Shown here piece after piece: positions 25,197-33,761 of a DNA stretch of 64,000 bases (positions are counted from its first letter, which is position 1; every line of letters begins with the position of its first letter). This DNA comes from Nitrosarchaeum sp. (GTDB lineage: Archaea; Thermoproteota; Nitrososphaeria; Nitrososphaerales; Nitrosopumilaceae). Below the pieces are notes generated by a model. That model searched no databases and had not been told where the DNA came from. It was given only the letters and a program-made list of their open reading frames with translations. A program made the position numbers and the translations under genes. Location: contig BGOU01000003.1 in the NCBI GenBank assembly GCA_003569705.1, forward strand, positions 124,001-188,000. The letters run 5' to 3'.

Positions 25197-25663
25197 ATTA
25201 CAAATTTTTTAATTGTGTCAAAATTTATTTCGTTGATTATATTTACAAGATTAATTTCATTTTGAAAATAATTTATTTCTAATTTAGTTACAGTAAGAAA
25301 TGGATCAGGACTAGTTGAATTGATTATTCTTCCATAATTATCAATTCCATTTTTATGTAATTCAAATAAAGAATGACCAGCTTTATGACCCCAAACTTCT
25401 TTACCACAAACTATAATGGTTTTAATTTTCTTATTTTGATTAACATATTTAACGATAGAATCAATTCCTTTATTTTCAGAAAGTAGCCTTCCAGCAATTG
25501 AAATATGATTCAAAAGGTCAGAATTTGAAATTTTTTTAAGCAAATCCATACTTGAAAGCGTACAAATCGCTATCGAAGAATCAGTATTTCCTAGGTATGA
25601 TTCTTCTGGAATTGGTAATATGACCTTGCATAATTCTCCAATTACATTTCCAATACTATTCAT
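25193..25663 (-). CDS. MtrA-like corrinoid-binding protein (tetrahydromethanopterin S-methyltransferase subunit A family)
   Basis: A 156-residue soluble protein. VCGKEVWGHKAGHSLFELHK followed by NGIDNYGRIIN and SPDPFL matches the cobamide-binding core of MtrA, where the His of GHKAG coordinates cobalt. Methanogen MtrA has a C-terminal membrane anchor and seven partner subunits; here there is no membrane helix and no partner gene nearby. It may carry a corrinoid methyl group for another methyltransferase. The upstream neighbour is a frameshifted sugar aminotransferase, overlapping by 8 bases. Function in a non-methanogen is inferred. Confidence 0.65.
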   Translation of the reverse strand: MNSIGNVIGELCKVILPIPEESYLGNTDSSIAICTLSSMDLLKKISNSDLLNHISIAGRLLSENKGIDSIVKYVNQNKKIKTIIVCGKEVWGHKAGHSLFELHKNGIDNYGRIINSTSPDPFLTVTKLEINYFQNEINLVNIINEINFDTIKKFVI

Positions 25664-26743
25664 TTAGTATATCACGAAGAGTTTTTGCGATAAATTCAAT
25701 ATTTTTAGTAGTAACTTTAGGATGTATTGGGAGAGATAAAACCTGAGATGATGCCCACTCGGTTACTGGAAGTTTAATTTTTTGTTGGTAAAATGGTGTC
25801 TTATGAACTGGGATTGGATAGTAAGAAGCTGCACCAATTCCTTTTTCATTAAGTTTTTTCAAAATTTTATCTCTTTTTGATGTAGCTATTGTGTAAAGAT
25901 ACCAATTTACATTTTCATAATTTCGTTGATGTGGAAGTACAATATCCAAATCAGAAATTAATTTTGATAAAAGATTTGCATTCTTTTGCCTTGTCTTAAG
26001 AAAATTAGGGAGTTTTTTCATTTGTATTGTTGCAATTGCAGCACTAATTTCTGGTAATCTTAGATTTAATCCAAATATTTTAGTATCGTATCCATGAACC
26101 ATTCCATGATTTCTAATCATTAATAATTTATCTCGTAATTTTTTATTATTTGTTGCAATGAATCCTCCTTCTCCGGAAGTCATTACTTTTGCAGGATACA
26201 TACTCCAACAACCTAAGTCAAAAAAAGTTCCAGCATGTTTTTCTTTGTATGTAGAACCTAATGATTGTGCAGAATCTTCTATTATTGGTAAATTATGTTT
26301 TTTAGCAATTTCTGATATTCTATCAATAAACGCTACATTTCCATAAAGATGAACTGGTATTATTGCTTTAGTCTTTTTTGTAATTTTTTTTTGTAGATCG
26401 TCAGGATCCATAGTATAATTTTCTTTGAGTATATCAACAAAGACAGGTTTAGCCCCAGTAGATACTACAGAATTAGCTGTTGCAACAAATGTAAATGATG
26501 GAACTAGTACTTCATCTCCTTTTTTTATATCCAAAGCATAAAGTGCTGCTTGTAAAGCTGCCGTACCAGAATTTACAGCAATAACATATTTTGATTTTAA
26601 AAGATCGATGCTGATTTCTCAAATGCTTGCACATGTTCTCCTCCATGATTAGCTGCTGATGTAAGTGCACCATTTTTAAGAATGGATGTAACTGCAGCGA
26701 TTTCATCTTTACCTACAAATGGAACATTGATTGCAATTTTCAA
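25656..26743 (-). pseudogene. DegT/DnrJ/EryC1/StrS-type aminotransferase, frameshifted
   Basis: A PLP sugar aminotransferase gene broken by a -1 frameshift near 26599-26602. The first segment (TTG 26743, MKIAINVPFVGKDEIAAV...) runs in frame to EKSASIF and then a stop. The rest continues in another frame as LLKSKYVIAVNSGTAALQAA, then DIKKGDEVLVPSFTFVATAN and the PLP lysine in MYPAKVMTSGEGG. Adding one T to the TTTT run restores SIFLKSKYVIAVNSG, a perfect join. The enzyme family transaminates nucleotide-linked keto-sugars for surface glycans. The single missing homopolymer base suggests either a sequencing error or a recent mutation. Confidence 0.85.
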
Positions 26744-26822
26744 CAGATATTCTCTTTAAAACTAGTCTATAAATCTCATGAAATAGGCATGAATTTTTAT
26801 ATTTCAAAATTAGGAAATTCGC

Positions 26823-27404
26823 ATGATGAATCAACGTCATCTTGAAAAATCAGATGCTGGTTACAAAGTTTACTTATACATTTTCTATATTTGTGGATTC
26901 ATCATGGTTTCAAGTCTTGTTTTTGGAGTTTACATCACTATGATAGAATGGATGAAAAATGGAACGTATGTGATGGGAGAAGCAATACAAAATACTTTCA
27001 TACCATTTGAAAATTTTTCAAGGGTTTCAACGTGGATATTTTTTTCTACAATTATTGGGTGGTATTGTGTTACAAGAATAGGATGGAGAAGAACTGCAGG
27101 AAATAAAATTATCGGTTGGAAAATGGCATTACTTCAGATAATGTTGTTAGGATTTGCAATTATTACACTGTATGAAGTATTATACAATTTTACAGTCCTA
27201 AATGCAGAGATCACTGTAGGTATGATTAAAGGTAATGTTCCTAATATTGACATGTTATCAATTGCATATCCTGATCCAGATAGACCATGGAATTTAGTTT
27301 TTGCAACAAAAGTTTTTCTTGCAGCATTCATCATTTCTGCTCATGCATTTTATCTTAGTACTAAACCAAGAAAAAGTTTAGAAGAACCAGAAACTATAGA
27401 TTAA
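26823..27404 (+). CDS. Polytopic membrane protein of unknown function
   Basis: A 193-residue protein with about four membrane helices: residues 17-44 (YLYIFYICGFIMVSSLVFGV), 68-88 (STWIFFSTIIGWYCV), 99-122 (WKMALLQIMLLGFAIITLY) and 160-180 (ATKVFLAAFIISAHAFYL). The His near the end of the last helix and the Trp/Tyr-rich loops are noted but match no named family I can recognise. It could be a component of a thaumarchaeal membrane complex; nothing in the neighbourhood confirms this. ATG 26823 or the next codon is the start. Confidence 0.65.
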   Translation: MMNQRHLEKSDAGYKVYLYIFYICGFIMVSSLVFGVYITMIEWMKNGTYVMGEAIQNTFIPFENFSRVSTWIFFSTIIGWYCVTRIGWRRTAGNKIIGWKMALLQIMLLGFAIITLYEVLYNFTVLNAEITVGMIKGNVPNIDMLSIAYPDPDRPWNLVFATKVFLAAFIISAHAFYLSTKPRKSLEEPETID

Positions 27405-27410
27405 AAATAT

Positions 27411-27800
27411 TCATCTAGATACAAACATTTTTGCTAGTTTTTCTTGATCAGCTTTTACTTTACCAAATGCCTTTCTATGAGATGAATTACAAAATTTTAC
27501 TGTTTCTGAATGTGGATCATTCTTTCTCATTTCCTCTATAATTCTACCACACCAAAAACAATATTCTTTCTTTATGGCCCCAAGTTCCCATCCTAAAAAT
27601 TTAGAATCGTAATATCCTTTTTCTTTTGGACGTATAGAGTTTAGAAGATCTCCATTATCAGATTGAATCCAAATATTTTTTATTTTAGGATGAAATGGTT
27701 TACTCCATTTTCTTTTCGCATCATCCCATTCAATGTTATTATCAGTACAAAATTTGTAAAATTGCTCCTCAAATTGTTTAGAAACCATGATTTTGTTCAT
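27411..27800 (-). CDS. Zinc-binding-like protein of unknown function
   Basis: A 129-residue basic protein. The C-terminal half has YCFWCGRIIEEMRKNDPHSE followed by KFCNSSHRKAFGKVKADQEK, a CxxC...C...H arrangement that resembles HNH-like or zinc-ribbon folds. The N-terminal half is rich in aromatic residues (NIWIQSDNGDLLNSI). Nucleic acid binding is plausible but not established. Start at 27800 gives MNKIMVSKQFEEQF; MVSKQFEEQF at 27788 is an alternative. Confidence 0.55.
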   Translation of the reverse strand: MNKIMVSKQFEEQFYKFCTDNNIEWDDAKRKWSKPFHPKIKNIWIQSDNGDLLNSIRPKEKGYYDSKFLGWELGAIKKEYCFWCGRIIEEMRKNDPHSETVKFCNSSHRKAFGKVKADQEKLAKMFVSR

Positions 27801-27936
27801 ATTTTCACCTATGAAAGTATTCGCAAAAGAAAATCTGTCAAGGGTAATGGTTTTTTGCTTATTTCAAGAATTTTTTAGAATTGTGTGATTTTCAATGGAA
27901 AAACTAGTTTTTCTACTAGGTAATACCATACTAAAC

Positions 27937-28122
27937 ATGGGATTATTTGGTAGTTCTAATGAAACAAAATGTAAAAAATGTGGAACTGTACTTTCTGATC
28001 CAGAAAGACTAAAAAAACATCAAGAAATTGCACACAATAAGAAAAAGGAAAAATGTAGAGCTTGTGGTACAGAATTTGATTCTTCAGAAGATCTAAGAAA
28101 GCATAGAAAAAATTGTAAGTAA
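27937..28122 (+). CDS. Small two-finger C2H2-type zinc finger protein
   Basis: A 61-residue protein from ATG 27937 (MGLFGSSNETKCKKCG); the frame is open to 27895 but the extra 14 codons are hydrophobic and unlikely. Two C2H2 fingers are clear: CKKCGTVLSDPERLKKHQEI followed by H, and CRACGTEFDSSEDLRKHRKN followed by C. Spacing matches classic CxxC-x12-HxxxxH/C units. Such single-gene fingers are common in Nitrososphaerota and probably bind DNA, RNA or protein. The last ligand of finger two is Cys rather than His. Confidence 0.75.
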   Translation: MGLFGSSNETKCKKCGTVLSDPERLKKHQEIAHNKKKEKCRACGTEFDSSEDLRKHRKNCK

Positions 28123-28215
28123 AAATATTTACTAAATATTTTATTTTCCAAAAAACGACATTAATTAAAATATTTTTTGATAAATCTATTTTTGGAAATT
28201 TAATTTGTTTACTAA

Positions 28216-28578
28216 TTAATATTTATGATAGAGATCATCTATTCCTAGTTTGTATAGTTTAGAGAGTTCTTCATATGCTTCTTCTTTACTCATTGAATCT
28301 TTTTGCGTAAAAGTTCTAAATTTTTCATTATATTCAATATCATCATGATGTCCAGATATACAAAATAGTCTTGACTTGTTTTTTCCTCGATATTCTGTAA
28401 TAATACCTCGTTTGATTAATAGATCAATATAATTAGTTAATGTTTGATGTTCAATTTTTGCTTCTATTGATAATTGCATGAAAGAAATCCAGTTTTTATA
28501 AGTTGTAAATTTTTCGATTATTGTAATAATTCTTCGCTCTCCTCGCTGCCATTTATCTTCAATCATAATTTTAGTCAA
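28216..28578 (-). CDS. Winged-helix transcriptional regulator
   Basis: A 120-residue basic protein. EDKWQRGERRIITIIEKFTT, then WISFMQLSIEAKIEHQTLTN, then YIDLLIKRGIITEYRGKNKS reads as a winged helix with the recognition helix around HQTLTNYIDLLIKRG and a basic wing. The C-terminal helix SMSKEEAYEELSKLYKLG may dimerise. It is probably a local regulator; its target is not known. ATG 28578; upstream spacer of about 35 bases to the next minus-strand gene. Confidence 0.7.
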   Translation of the reverse strand: MTKIMIEDKWQRGERRIITIIEKFTTYKNWISFMQLSIEAKIEHQTLTNYIDLLIKRGIITEYRGKNKSRLFCISGHHDDIEYNEKFRTFTQKDSMSKEEAYEELSKLYKLGIDDLYHKY

Positions 28579-28612
28579 CTCCTACGTTTGGTTAACCAAT
28601 GAATAATAAAAA

Positions 28613-28831
28613 TTAGTTTGAATCACTCGGATAAGCCTGATTCATGTTTGGTGTATGTTTTAGTGCTTTTTCTATTGCTTCTAAATTTGCAATCTCATTT
28701 TTTGAGCTCATTGTTAGAGTTTTAATCATTTCAGAGCCTATCTGTACTGCTTGTTCAGGTAATGTATCTAGAAATTTTTGTAAAACTTTTTTGTAGTTTT
28801 TAATGAGTTCTAATCCTTCTTCAAGTGTCAT
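28613..28831 (-). CDS. Small helical protein, function unknown
   Basis: A 72-residue protein, mostly helical by composition (LEEGLELIKNYKKVLQKFLD, then IGSEMIKTLTMSSKNEIANL), with a Pro/Asn-rich tail. No known domain. It precedes the winged-helix gene on the same strand by 34 bases, so the two could form a small regulatory operon. It is divergent from the tyrosyl-tRNA synthetase gene, sharing a 100-base spacer. Confidence 0.5.
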   Translation of the reverse strand: MTLEEGLELIKNYKKVLQKFLDTLPEQAVQIGSEMIKTLTMSSKNEIANLEAIEKALKHTPNMNQAYPSDSN

Positions 28832-28931
28832 AATATTGATTAGTCACTTGACTATTTCAAATCTTGCAAATTCCAACTAAACTATTATTTCAAATAACTT
28901 TATAGACCTACATCTCAGAAGTTGTTTTGAT

Positions 28932-29978
28932 TTGGATATCACTGAAAAAGTTGAATTAATTGAAAGGCCTCCTACAGAAGAGGTAGTCACACATGATGAA
29001 TTAATTGAATTATTCAAAACAAATTCATCCCCAAAACATTACATTGGTTTAGAGATTTCAGGATTTTTGCATTTAGGGAGTTTAATCAGTACAGGTTTCA
29101 AGATTAATGATTTTGTCAAAGCTGGTGTAAAATGTACCGTATTTCTTGCAGATTGGCATACTCTGATCAATGATAAATTAGGAGGAGATTGGGATATGAT
29201 CTCTAAAGTTTCAAAATATTATAGAGATGCTTTCAAGATGGTATGTCCTGAGGCAAATATTGTTTTAGGTTCTGATCTTTATCAAGAAAAAACAGAGTAT
29301 TGGTCAGAGCTTGTGAAATTTACCAAACATATGTCACTAGCAAGAACAATGAGAACACTTACTATTATGGGACGCTCAGAAGACGAAGAAAAAATAGATC
29401 TTGCAAAATTATTGTATCCACCAATGCAAGCAGTTGATATTCACTTTTTAGATGTCGATATAGCTCATGCTGGTATGGATCAGAGAAAGATCCATATGTT
29501 AGTTAGAGAGATTTTCCCAAAAATGAAATGGAAAGTTCCAGTTGCAGTTCATCATAAATTATTACCAGGTCTTTCAAAACCAGCAGATACGAATGACTCA
29601 CAAATTTTAGGAAAAATGAGTAAATCAGATCCAAATTCTGGAGTTTTTATTCATAATTCAGATGATGAAATAAGAACCAAGATCAAAAAAGCATGGTGTG
29701 AAGAAGCAAATATTCAGAATAATCCATTATTAGAAATTTCAAAACATGTTATCTTTCATGAATTTAATGAAATCAAAGTAGAAAGACCAGAGAAATTTGG
29801 TGGAAATGTAACATACACAAATTATAATCAATTAGAATCTGATTTTGCTGAGAAAAAATTACATCCAACTGATCTTAAACAAACTGTTGGAGAGTATCTA
29901 GTTAAGGTAGTTTCACCAATTCGTGAAAAATTAAACCTAAGCAAAGAATTGTTTGAAGCAATTAAAAAGAGTTATTAG
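28932..29978 (+). CDS. tyrS: Tyrosyl-tRNA synthetase
   Basis: A 348-residue class I aminoacyl-tRNA synthetase of archaeal type. The HIGH motif is present as SGFLHLGSLI at about residues 45-54, and KMSKS as LGKMSKSDPNSG near residue 233. The length and the MQAVDIHFLDVDIAHAGMDQRKIH block (in two pieces: tyrosine pocket and tRNA side) match archaeal TyrRS. It attaches tyrosine to tRNA-Tyr. TTG start at 28932. Its stop overlaps the cobJ stop by four bases. Confidence 0.93.
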   Translation: MDITEKVELIERPPTEEVVTHDELIELFKTNSSPKHYIGLEISGFLHLGSLISTGFKINDFVKAGVKCTVFLADWHTLINDKLGGDWDMISKVSKYYRDAFKMVCPEANIVLGSDLYQEKTEYWSELVKFTKHMSLARTMRTLTIMGRSEDEEKIDLAKLLYPPMQAVDIHFLDVDIAHAGMDQRKIHMLVREIFPKMKWKVPVAVHHKLLPGLSKPADTNDSQILGKMSKSDPNSGVFIHNSDDEIRTKIKKAWCEEANIQNNPLLEISKHVIFHEFNEIKVERPEKFGGNVTYTNYNQLESDFAEKKLHPTDLKQTVGEYLVKVVSPIREKLNLSKELFEAIKKSY

Positions 29979-30769
29979 ATTTTGAGATTTGGATTTGTTT
30001 GTTCTTCTAAATTATATTTTGATTTATAGCCTCTAGGATTGATCATCAAATCTTTGTAGGTATAAGTTGATGAATTTCCAATAATCACTGTACTAATCAT
30101 TCCTAATTGGTCAGAATGATTCGGAAGATTTTCTAAATCTGTCATAACAATTGTTTGTGAGTCTCTGAATGCGCCTTTGATTATTGCTACAGGTGTTGTA
30201 GGTTTTCTGTATTTTAAAAGAATTTGTCTTGTATCCAATAGTTGATGTATTCTTTTTTTGCTTGCTGGATTATAGATCACAATTACAAAATCACCTTGCG
30301 CTGCAGCTTCAACTCTTTTTGTTATTATTTCCCACGGTACCAATAAATCACTCATACTTACAACTGCAAAATCCGTCATTAATGGTGAACCAATTATTGA
30401 TGCACATGAGTTTAAAGCAGAAACACCTGGAACTATTTCGACTTGTAAACCATCTTTAGGATTCCAATTTGATGCTGCAAGTGTTTCATAGATTAATCCT
30501 GCCATCCCATAAATTCCTGGATCACCACTTGAAACAAGTGAGACTATTTTTCCAGATTTTGCTAGATCAATACATTGATGAGCACGTTCAACTTCTTGCG
30601 TCATTGCATAGCGATGAACGGTTTTACCTTCAATAAGATCTTGGACTAAATTGACATAAGTCTCATATCCTACGATTGTATCGCTTTCTTCAATTACTTC
30701 TTTAGCTCTGAATGTCATATGATCATGGTGTCCAGGACCAACACCAACAATGTAGAGTTTACCAGTCAA
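29975..30769 (-). CDS. cobJ: Precorrin-3B/cobalt-factor III C17-methyltransferase
   Basis: A 264-residue SAM-dependent tetrapyrrole methylase. The N-terminal KLYIVGVGPGHHDHMTFRA and VSLVSSGDPGIYGMAGLIYE motifs and the middle VEIVPGVSALNSCASIIGSP block identify the CobJ/CbiH group. It methylates C17 and contracts the corrin ring in cobalamin biosynthesis. No other ring-synthesis gene is adjacent, so the pathway is dispersed or continues elsewhere. Works with BluB at 17.8 kb toward B12. Start ATG 30769. Confidence 0.9.
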   Translation of the reverse strand: MTGKLYIVGVGPGHHDHMTFRAKEVIEESDTIVGYETYVNLVQDLIEGKTVHRYAMTQEVERAHQCIDLAKSGKIVSLVSSGDPGIYGMAGLIYETLAASNWNPKDGLQVEIVPGVSALNSCASIIGSPLMTDFAVVSMSDLLVPWEIITKRVEAAAQGDFVIVIYNPASKKRIHQLLDTRQILLKYRKPTTPVAIIKGAFRDSQTIVMTDLENLPNHSDQLGMISTVIIGNSSTYTYKDLMINPRGYKSKYNLEEQTNPNLKI

Positions 30770-30821
30770 TTATACAATAAATTTTCTTTCAAGTAATTTA
30801 TCCGTTTAGTGATTTTATTTT

Positions 30822-32282
30822 TTATTGAAATGGATCTATGAGTGGATTATTCATTATGTAATGACTATTCATAGGGCGAGCTAAACTGACTGAAATTAGG
30901 TCATTTGTTTTAAATGAATTAATATCAGATATTGTTTCAAGAATTTTTGCATTTTCTGGATTATTCCACTCAATAATATGGATACGCGATATAGGATTAT
31001 AATTTTCATGATTAGAGTCTACCGTAGCTATTCCTGCTTGAAATCCTAGAGGTCCTGAACCTTTAATCCCATTTTGAAATTGAAATAGATCAACTGTGGA
31101 GGAATTTGTAATTAGATTTTCAGATTTGGGTGAGAATGGAACACCCATCATTTTAGCTGGACCAGAAGGTGTTGCATCAGTTACGATATAGTAGATTGTT
31201 TTTCCATCTGGTCCCCATTCACGATGAGCAACAAATGTTACTGTCATCTCATCTTTGTTAATTTCAGTAATTTGGCCACCCCCAAATGTCAAATCATCAG
31301 TAATTTCTTTGTCATCTCTTACTAACATCTGTCCGTTAGGCCAGATTATTTGAGGTGTATTGATTACCACACCAATTTTATTAAATTCAATTCTTCCATC
31401 TTTTTCTGCTTTAATTACTTCTTCAGATGATTCAAGAATTATTGCATTTTGACCTTTTTTCCATGTGATTTCAATAACAGAATTTAGAGCGATATATTCT
31501 AATTCTTGAGATGGTGTACTAGAAAAAACTTCTTTTTGATGTCCATATATTCCGTCTCCTTTAACTCCATTTTTAAAAATAAATATTTTTTGCAGATTAT
31601 CTTCAGATATTTTTTCAATTGTAGGAGCAATCTCAACTTTCCAACCTTGTTTTTTAGTAATCATTTCAGCGTATCCTTGTTGACTAGAATCTGTTATAAT
31701 GTAAAAAATTGAATCACCGTTATAGAATCCCTCATGCATTGGAATGGTTGCAGCAACACTTGTTCTTGATAATAATGATGATGGTTCTTTTTGTACTTCA
31801 ATTTTTTGCATAATTACTTCAGTTGGTTGTCCCCTGATCCAACCATCAACACTGACGGTAGCAGTGAATTCTTTTGAATTAAGAGAGTGTAGTGCCAAAG
31901 CAGCTCCTGTAAATTCAAAAGAATTAGATTTAGTTTTAAGATCAATTAGAGATATTGCATAAATGGTATTTCCATCAATAGTCCATGTTGATTGTCCTTT
32001 TACATCATTACTATTAATTTCATGCAAAACAACAATTTCTACAGGTTCACTTGATGTAAATGTCATTGAACCATCATAAAGAGTACCTTCGTTTGGTGAG
32101 AGAATTAGTGCTAATTGTTGATTTTCATGTCCCTGTCCTGGATCTTGAGAGGATGTAATTGTTTTAGTAAAATTAATCTTTTTTGTAGAATTAGCATCAA
32201 CAAAATTATCAGAAATAAATGAAACTGTAAGAATTCCTGTGGTAAAGATACCTAGAATTAAGATAATAACTAATCTATTCAA
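30822..32282 (-). CDS. Secreted protein with duplicated domain (DUF7482-like)
   Basis: A 486-residue protein with a signal peptide or N-anchor (about 3-24; RLVIILILGIFTTGILTVSF). Two related repeats are visible: about 190-300 (DSIFYIITDSSQQGYAEMIT, KIFIFKNGVKGDGIYGHQ) and about 355-470 (KTIYYIVTDATPSGPAKMMG, LFQFQNGIKGSGPLGFQAG). A leading beta domain spans 40-165. The repeat resembles a domain often annotated in Nitrosopumilus surface proteins as DUF7482, from memory. It is probably extracellular or cell-wall associated. No catalytic residues were recognised. Confidence 0.7.
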   Translation of the reverse strand: MNRLVIILILGIFTTGILTVSFISDNFVDANSTKKINFTKTITSSQDPGQGHENQQLALILSPNEGTLYDGSMTFTSSEPVEIVVLHEINSNDVKGQSTWTIDGNTIYAISLIDLKTKSNSFEFTGAALALHSLNSKEFTATVSVDGWIRGQPTEVIMQKIEVQKEPSSLLSRTSVAATIPMHEGFYNGDSIFYIITDSSQQGYAEMITKKQGWKVEIAPTIEKISEDNLQKIFIFKNGVKGDGIYGHQKEVFSSTPSQELEYIALNSVIEITWKKGQNAIILESSEEVIKAEKDGRIEFNKIGVVINTPQIIWPNGQMLVRDDKEITDDLTFGGGQITEINKDEMTVTFVAHREWGPDGKTIYYIVTDATPSGPAKMMGVPFSPKSENLITNSSTVDLFQFQNGIKGSGPLGFQAGIATVDSNHENYNPISRIHIIEWNNPENAKILETISDINSFKTNDLISVSLARPMNSHYIMNNPLIDPFQ

Positions 32283-32322
32283 TGAAATTCTTTGAAATTG
32301 TTTCCCTTAAATGATTTTATTT

Positions 32323-33726
32323 TTAGTTAATTTTATCAAGTTCAAATGCATCATGTAAAGCCTGAACTGCCACATTAGAATCAGAATCCTTAACAACAAA
32401 TGCAAGATTTAGTTCTGATGAACCTTGAGTAATCATTGCAACATTGACCTTGTTTTTCTCTATTGCTCCAAAGACTTTAGATGCAACACCCACAGTACCT
32501 CGCATACCTAAACCTATAAGCGCAATAATTGCAACATCAGTGGTTACTTCAAGTTTTTTGATTATTTTTCCTAAAAGTTCCATTTCTAATACGTTAACTG
32601 CTTTGTCAAGATCAGTATTTTTGACTACAATAGTGATACTAGATTCTGATGGGTTTTGAGAGATCATCATTACATTTATTCCAGCTTTAGCAAGAGTTGC
32701 AAAGATTTTTGCAGCAGTCCCAGGAGTACCAACCATGCTACCTCCACGTATATCGATTAATCCATTGTGACGAATACTGCTCACACATTTTACAGTATTT
32801 TTAGTAGATATTGAGTGAGAGTCAGTTACCAATGTTCCTTCATTTTTTACATTAAAGGAATTTCTTATCTTCATTGGAATTTTTTTTGTTAATAATGGCT
32901 CAAATGTTCGTGGATGAATTTGTTTAGCTCCAAATAATGCCATTTCAATTGCTTCTATGTAAGAAACCTCTTTGAGTAATTTGGCATTTTTAACAATTTT
33001 TGGATCTGCAGTCATTAATCCATCTATATCACTCATTAACCAAATTTCATCAGCCTTTATGCAAGAACCAATAATTGTTGCTGTGTAATCCGAACCTCCT
33101 CTACCAAATGTAGTTACATGTCCATGTTGATCTGCTCCTGTAAATCCACCTATTACTGGAACTACTTTCTTAGAAAATTGTAAATCAATAGTTTTAGAAA
33201 CTCTTAGTCTTGTAGTGTCCATTAATGGTTTAGATTCTCCAAAATTTGAATCAGTAACAATTCCAACTTCTTTACCAGTTAGAGATATTGATTTTTTACC
33301 TATATCATTAATTGCAAAAGAAATTAATTTTATTGAAAGACGTTCGCCGAATGAAATTAAATAGTCCATTGATCTAGGGGTTACTTCCCCTAATAGTACA
33401 ATGCCTTCAATTAATGCAACAAGTTCTCGAAAATCTACATCTAATTTTTCTAATAATTTTTTTCTGATTGTTGATTTTTTGATTGTTTGTTTTGCAAGTT
33501 GCTTATGTCTATTGATAATTTTTGATGCTAGTTGTTCAGCCTTATCTTTATTTTCTTTTTTTATGGATTGAGATATTTCTATTAAATCATCAGTGGTACC
33601 ACTAATTGCAGAACAAACTATTACTATTTCATTATGTTTGGATAATGAATTAATGTAGTTTGTAACAGCTTGAATATCTTTAGCGGATGAAATTGATGTT
33701 CCGCCATATTTTAGAACGAGTCTCAA
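32323..33726 (-). CDS. lysC: Aspartate kinase
   Basis: A 467-residue aspartokinase. The kinase domain begins with VLKYGGTSISSAKDIQ, and GEVTPRSMDYLISFGERLS and TTFGRGGSDYTATIIGSC mark the substrate and nucleotide sites. Two ACT domains lie in the C-terminal third (about 315-465), typical of allosteric control by lysine or threonine. It phosphorylates aspartate, the first step to lysine, threonine and methionine. Cotranscription with the downstream secreted-protein gene is possible, since only 40 bases separate them. Confidence 0.93.
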   Translation of the reverse strand: MRLVLKYGGTSISSAKDIQAVTNYINSLSKHNEIVIVCSAISGTTDDLIEISQSIKKENKDKAEQLASKIINRHKQLAKQTIKKSTIRKKLLEKLDVDFRELVALIEGIVLLGEVTPRSMDYLISFGERLSIKLISFAINDIGKKSISLTGKEVGIVTDSNFGESKPLMDTTRLRVSKTIDLQFSKKVVPVIGGFTGADQHGHVTTFGRGGSDYTATIIGSCIKADEIWLMSDIDGLMTADPKIVKNAKLLKEVSYIEAIEMALFGAKQIHPRTFEPLLTKKIPMKIRNSFNVKNEGTLVTDSHSISTKNTVKCVSSIRHNGLIDIRGGSMVGTPGTAAKIFATLAKAGINVMMISQNPSESSITIVVKNTDLDKAVNVLEMELLGKIIKKLEVTTDVAIIALIGLGMRGTVGVASKVFGAIEKNKVNVAMITQGSSELNLAFVVKDSDSNVAVQALHDAFELDKIN

Positions 33727-33761
33727 TTCAAAATACCTGAATCAGTTAATCTTTAAATGCT

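Noticed and set aside
26512-26706. 64-residue minus-strand frame upstream of the DegT gene
   Set aside because: It is an out-of-frame shadow; the true upstream half of the aminotransferase lies in a different frame and joins after one base is restored.
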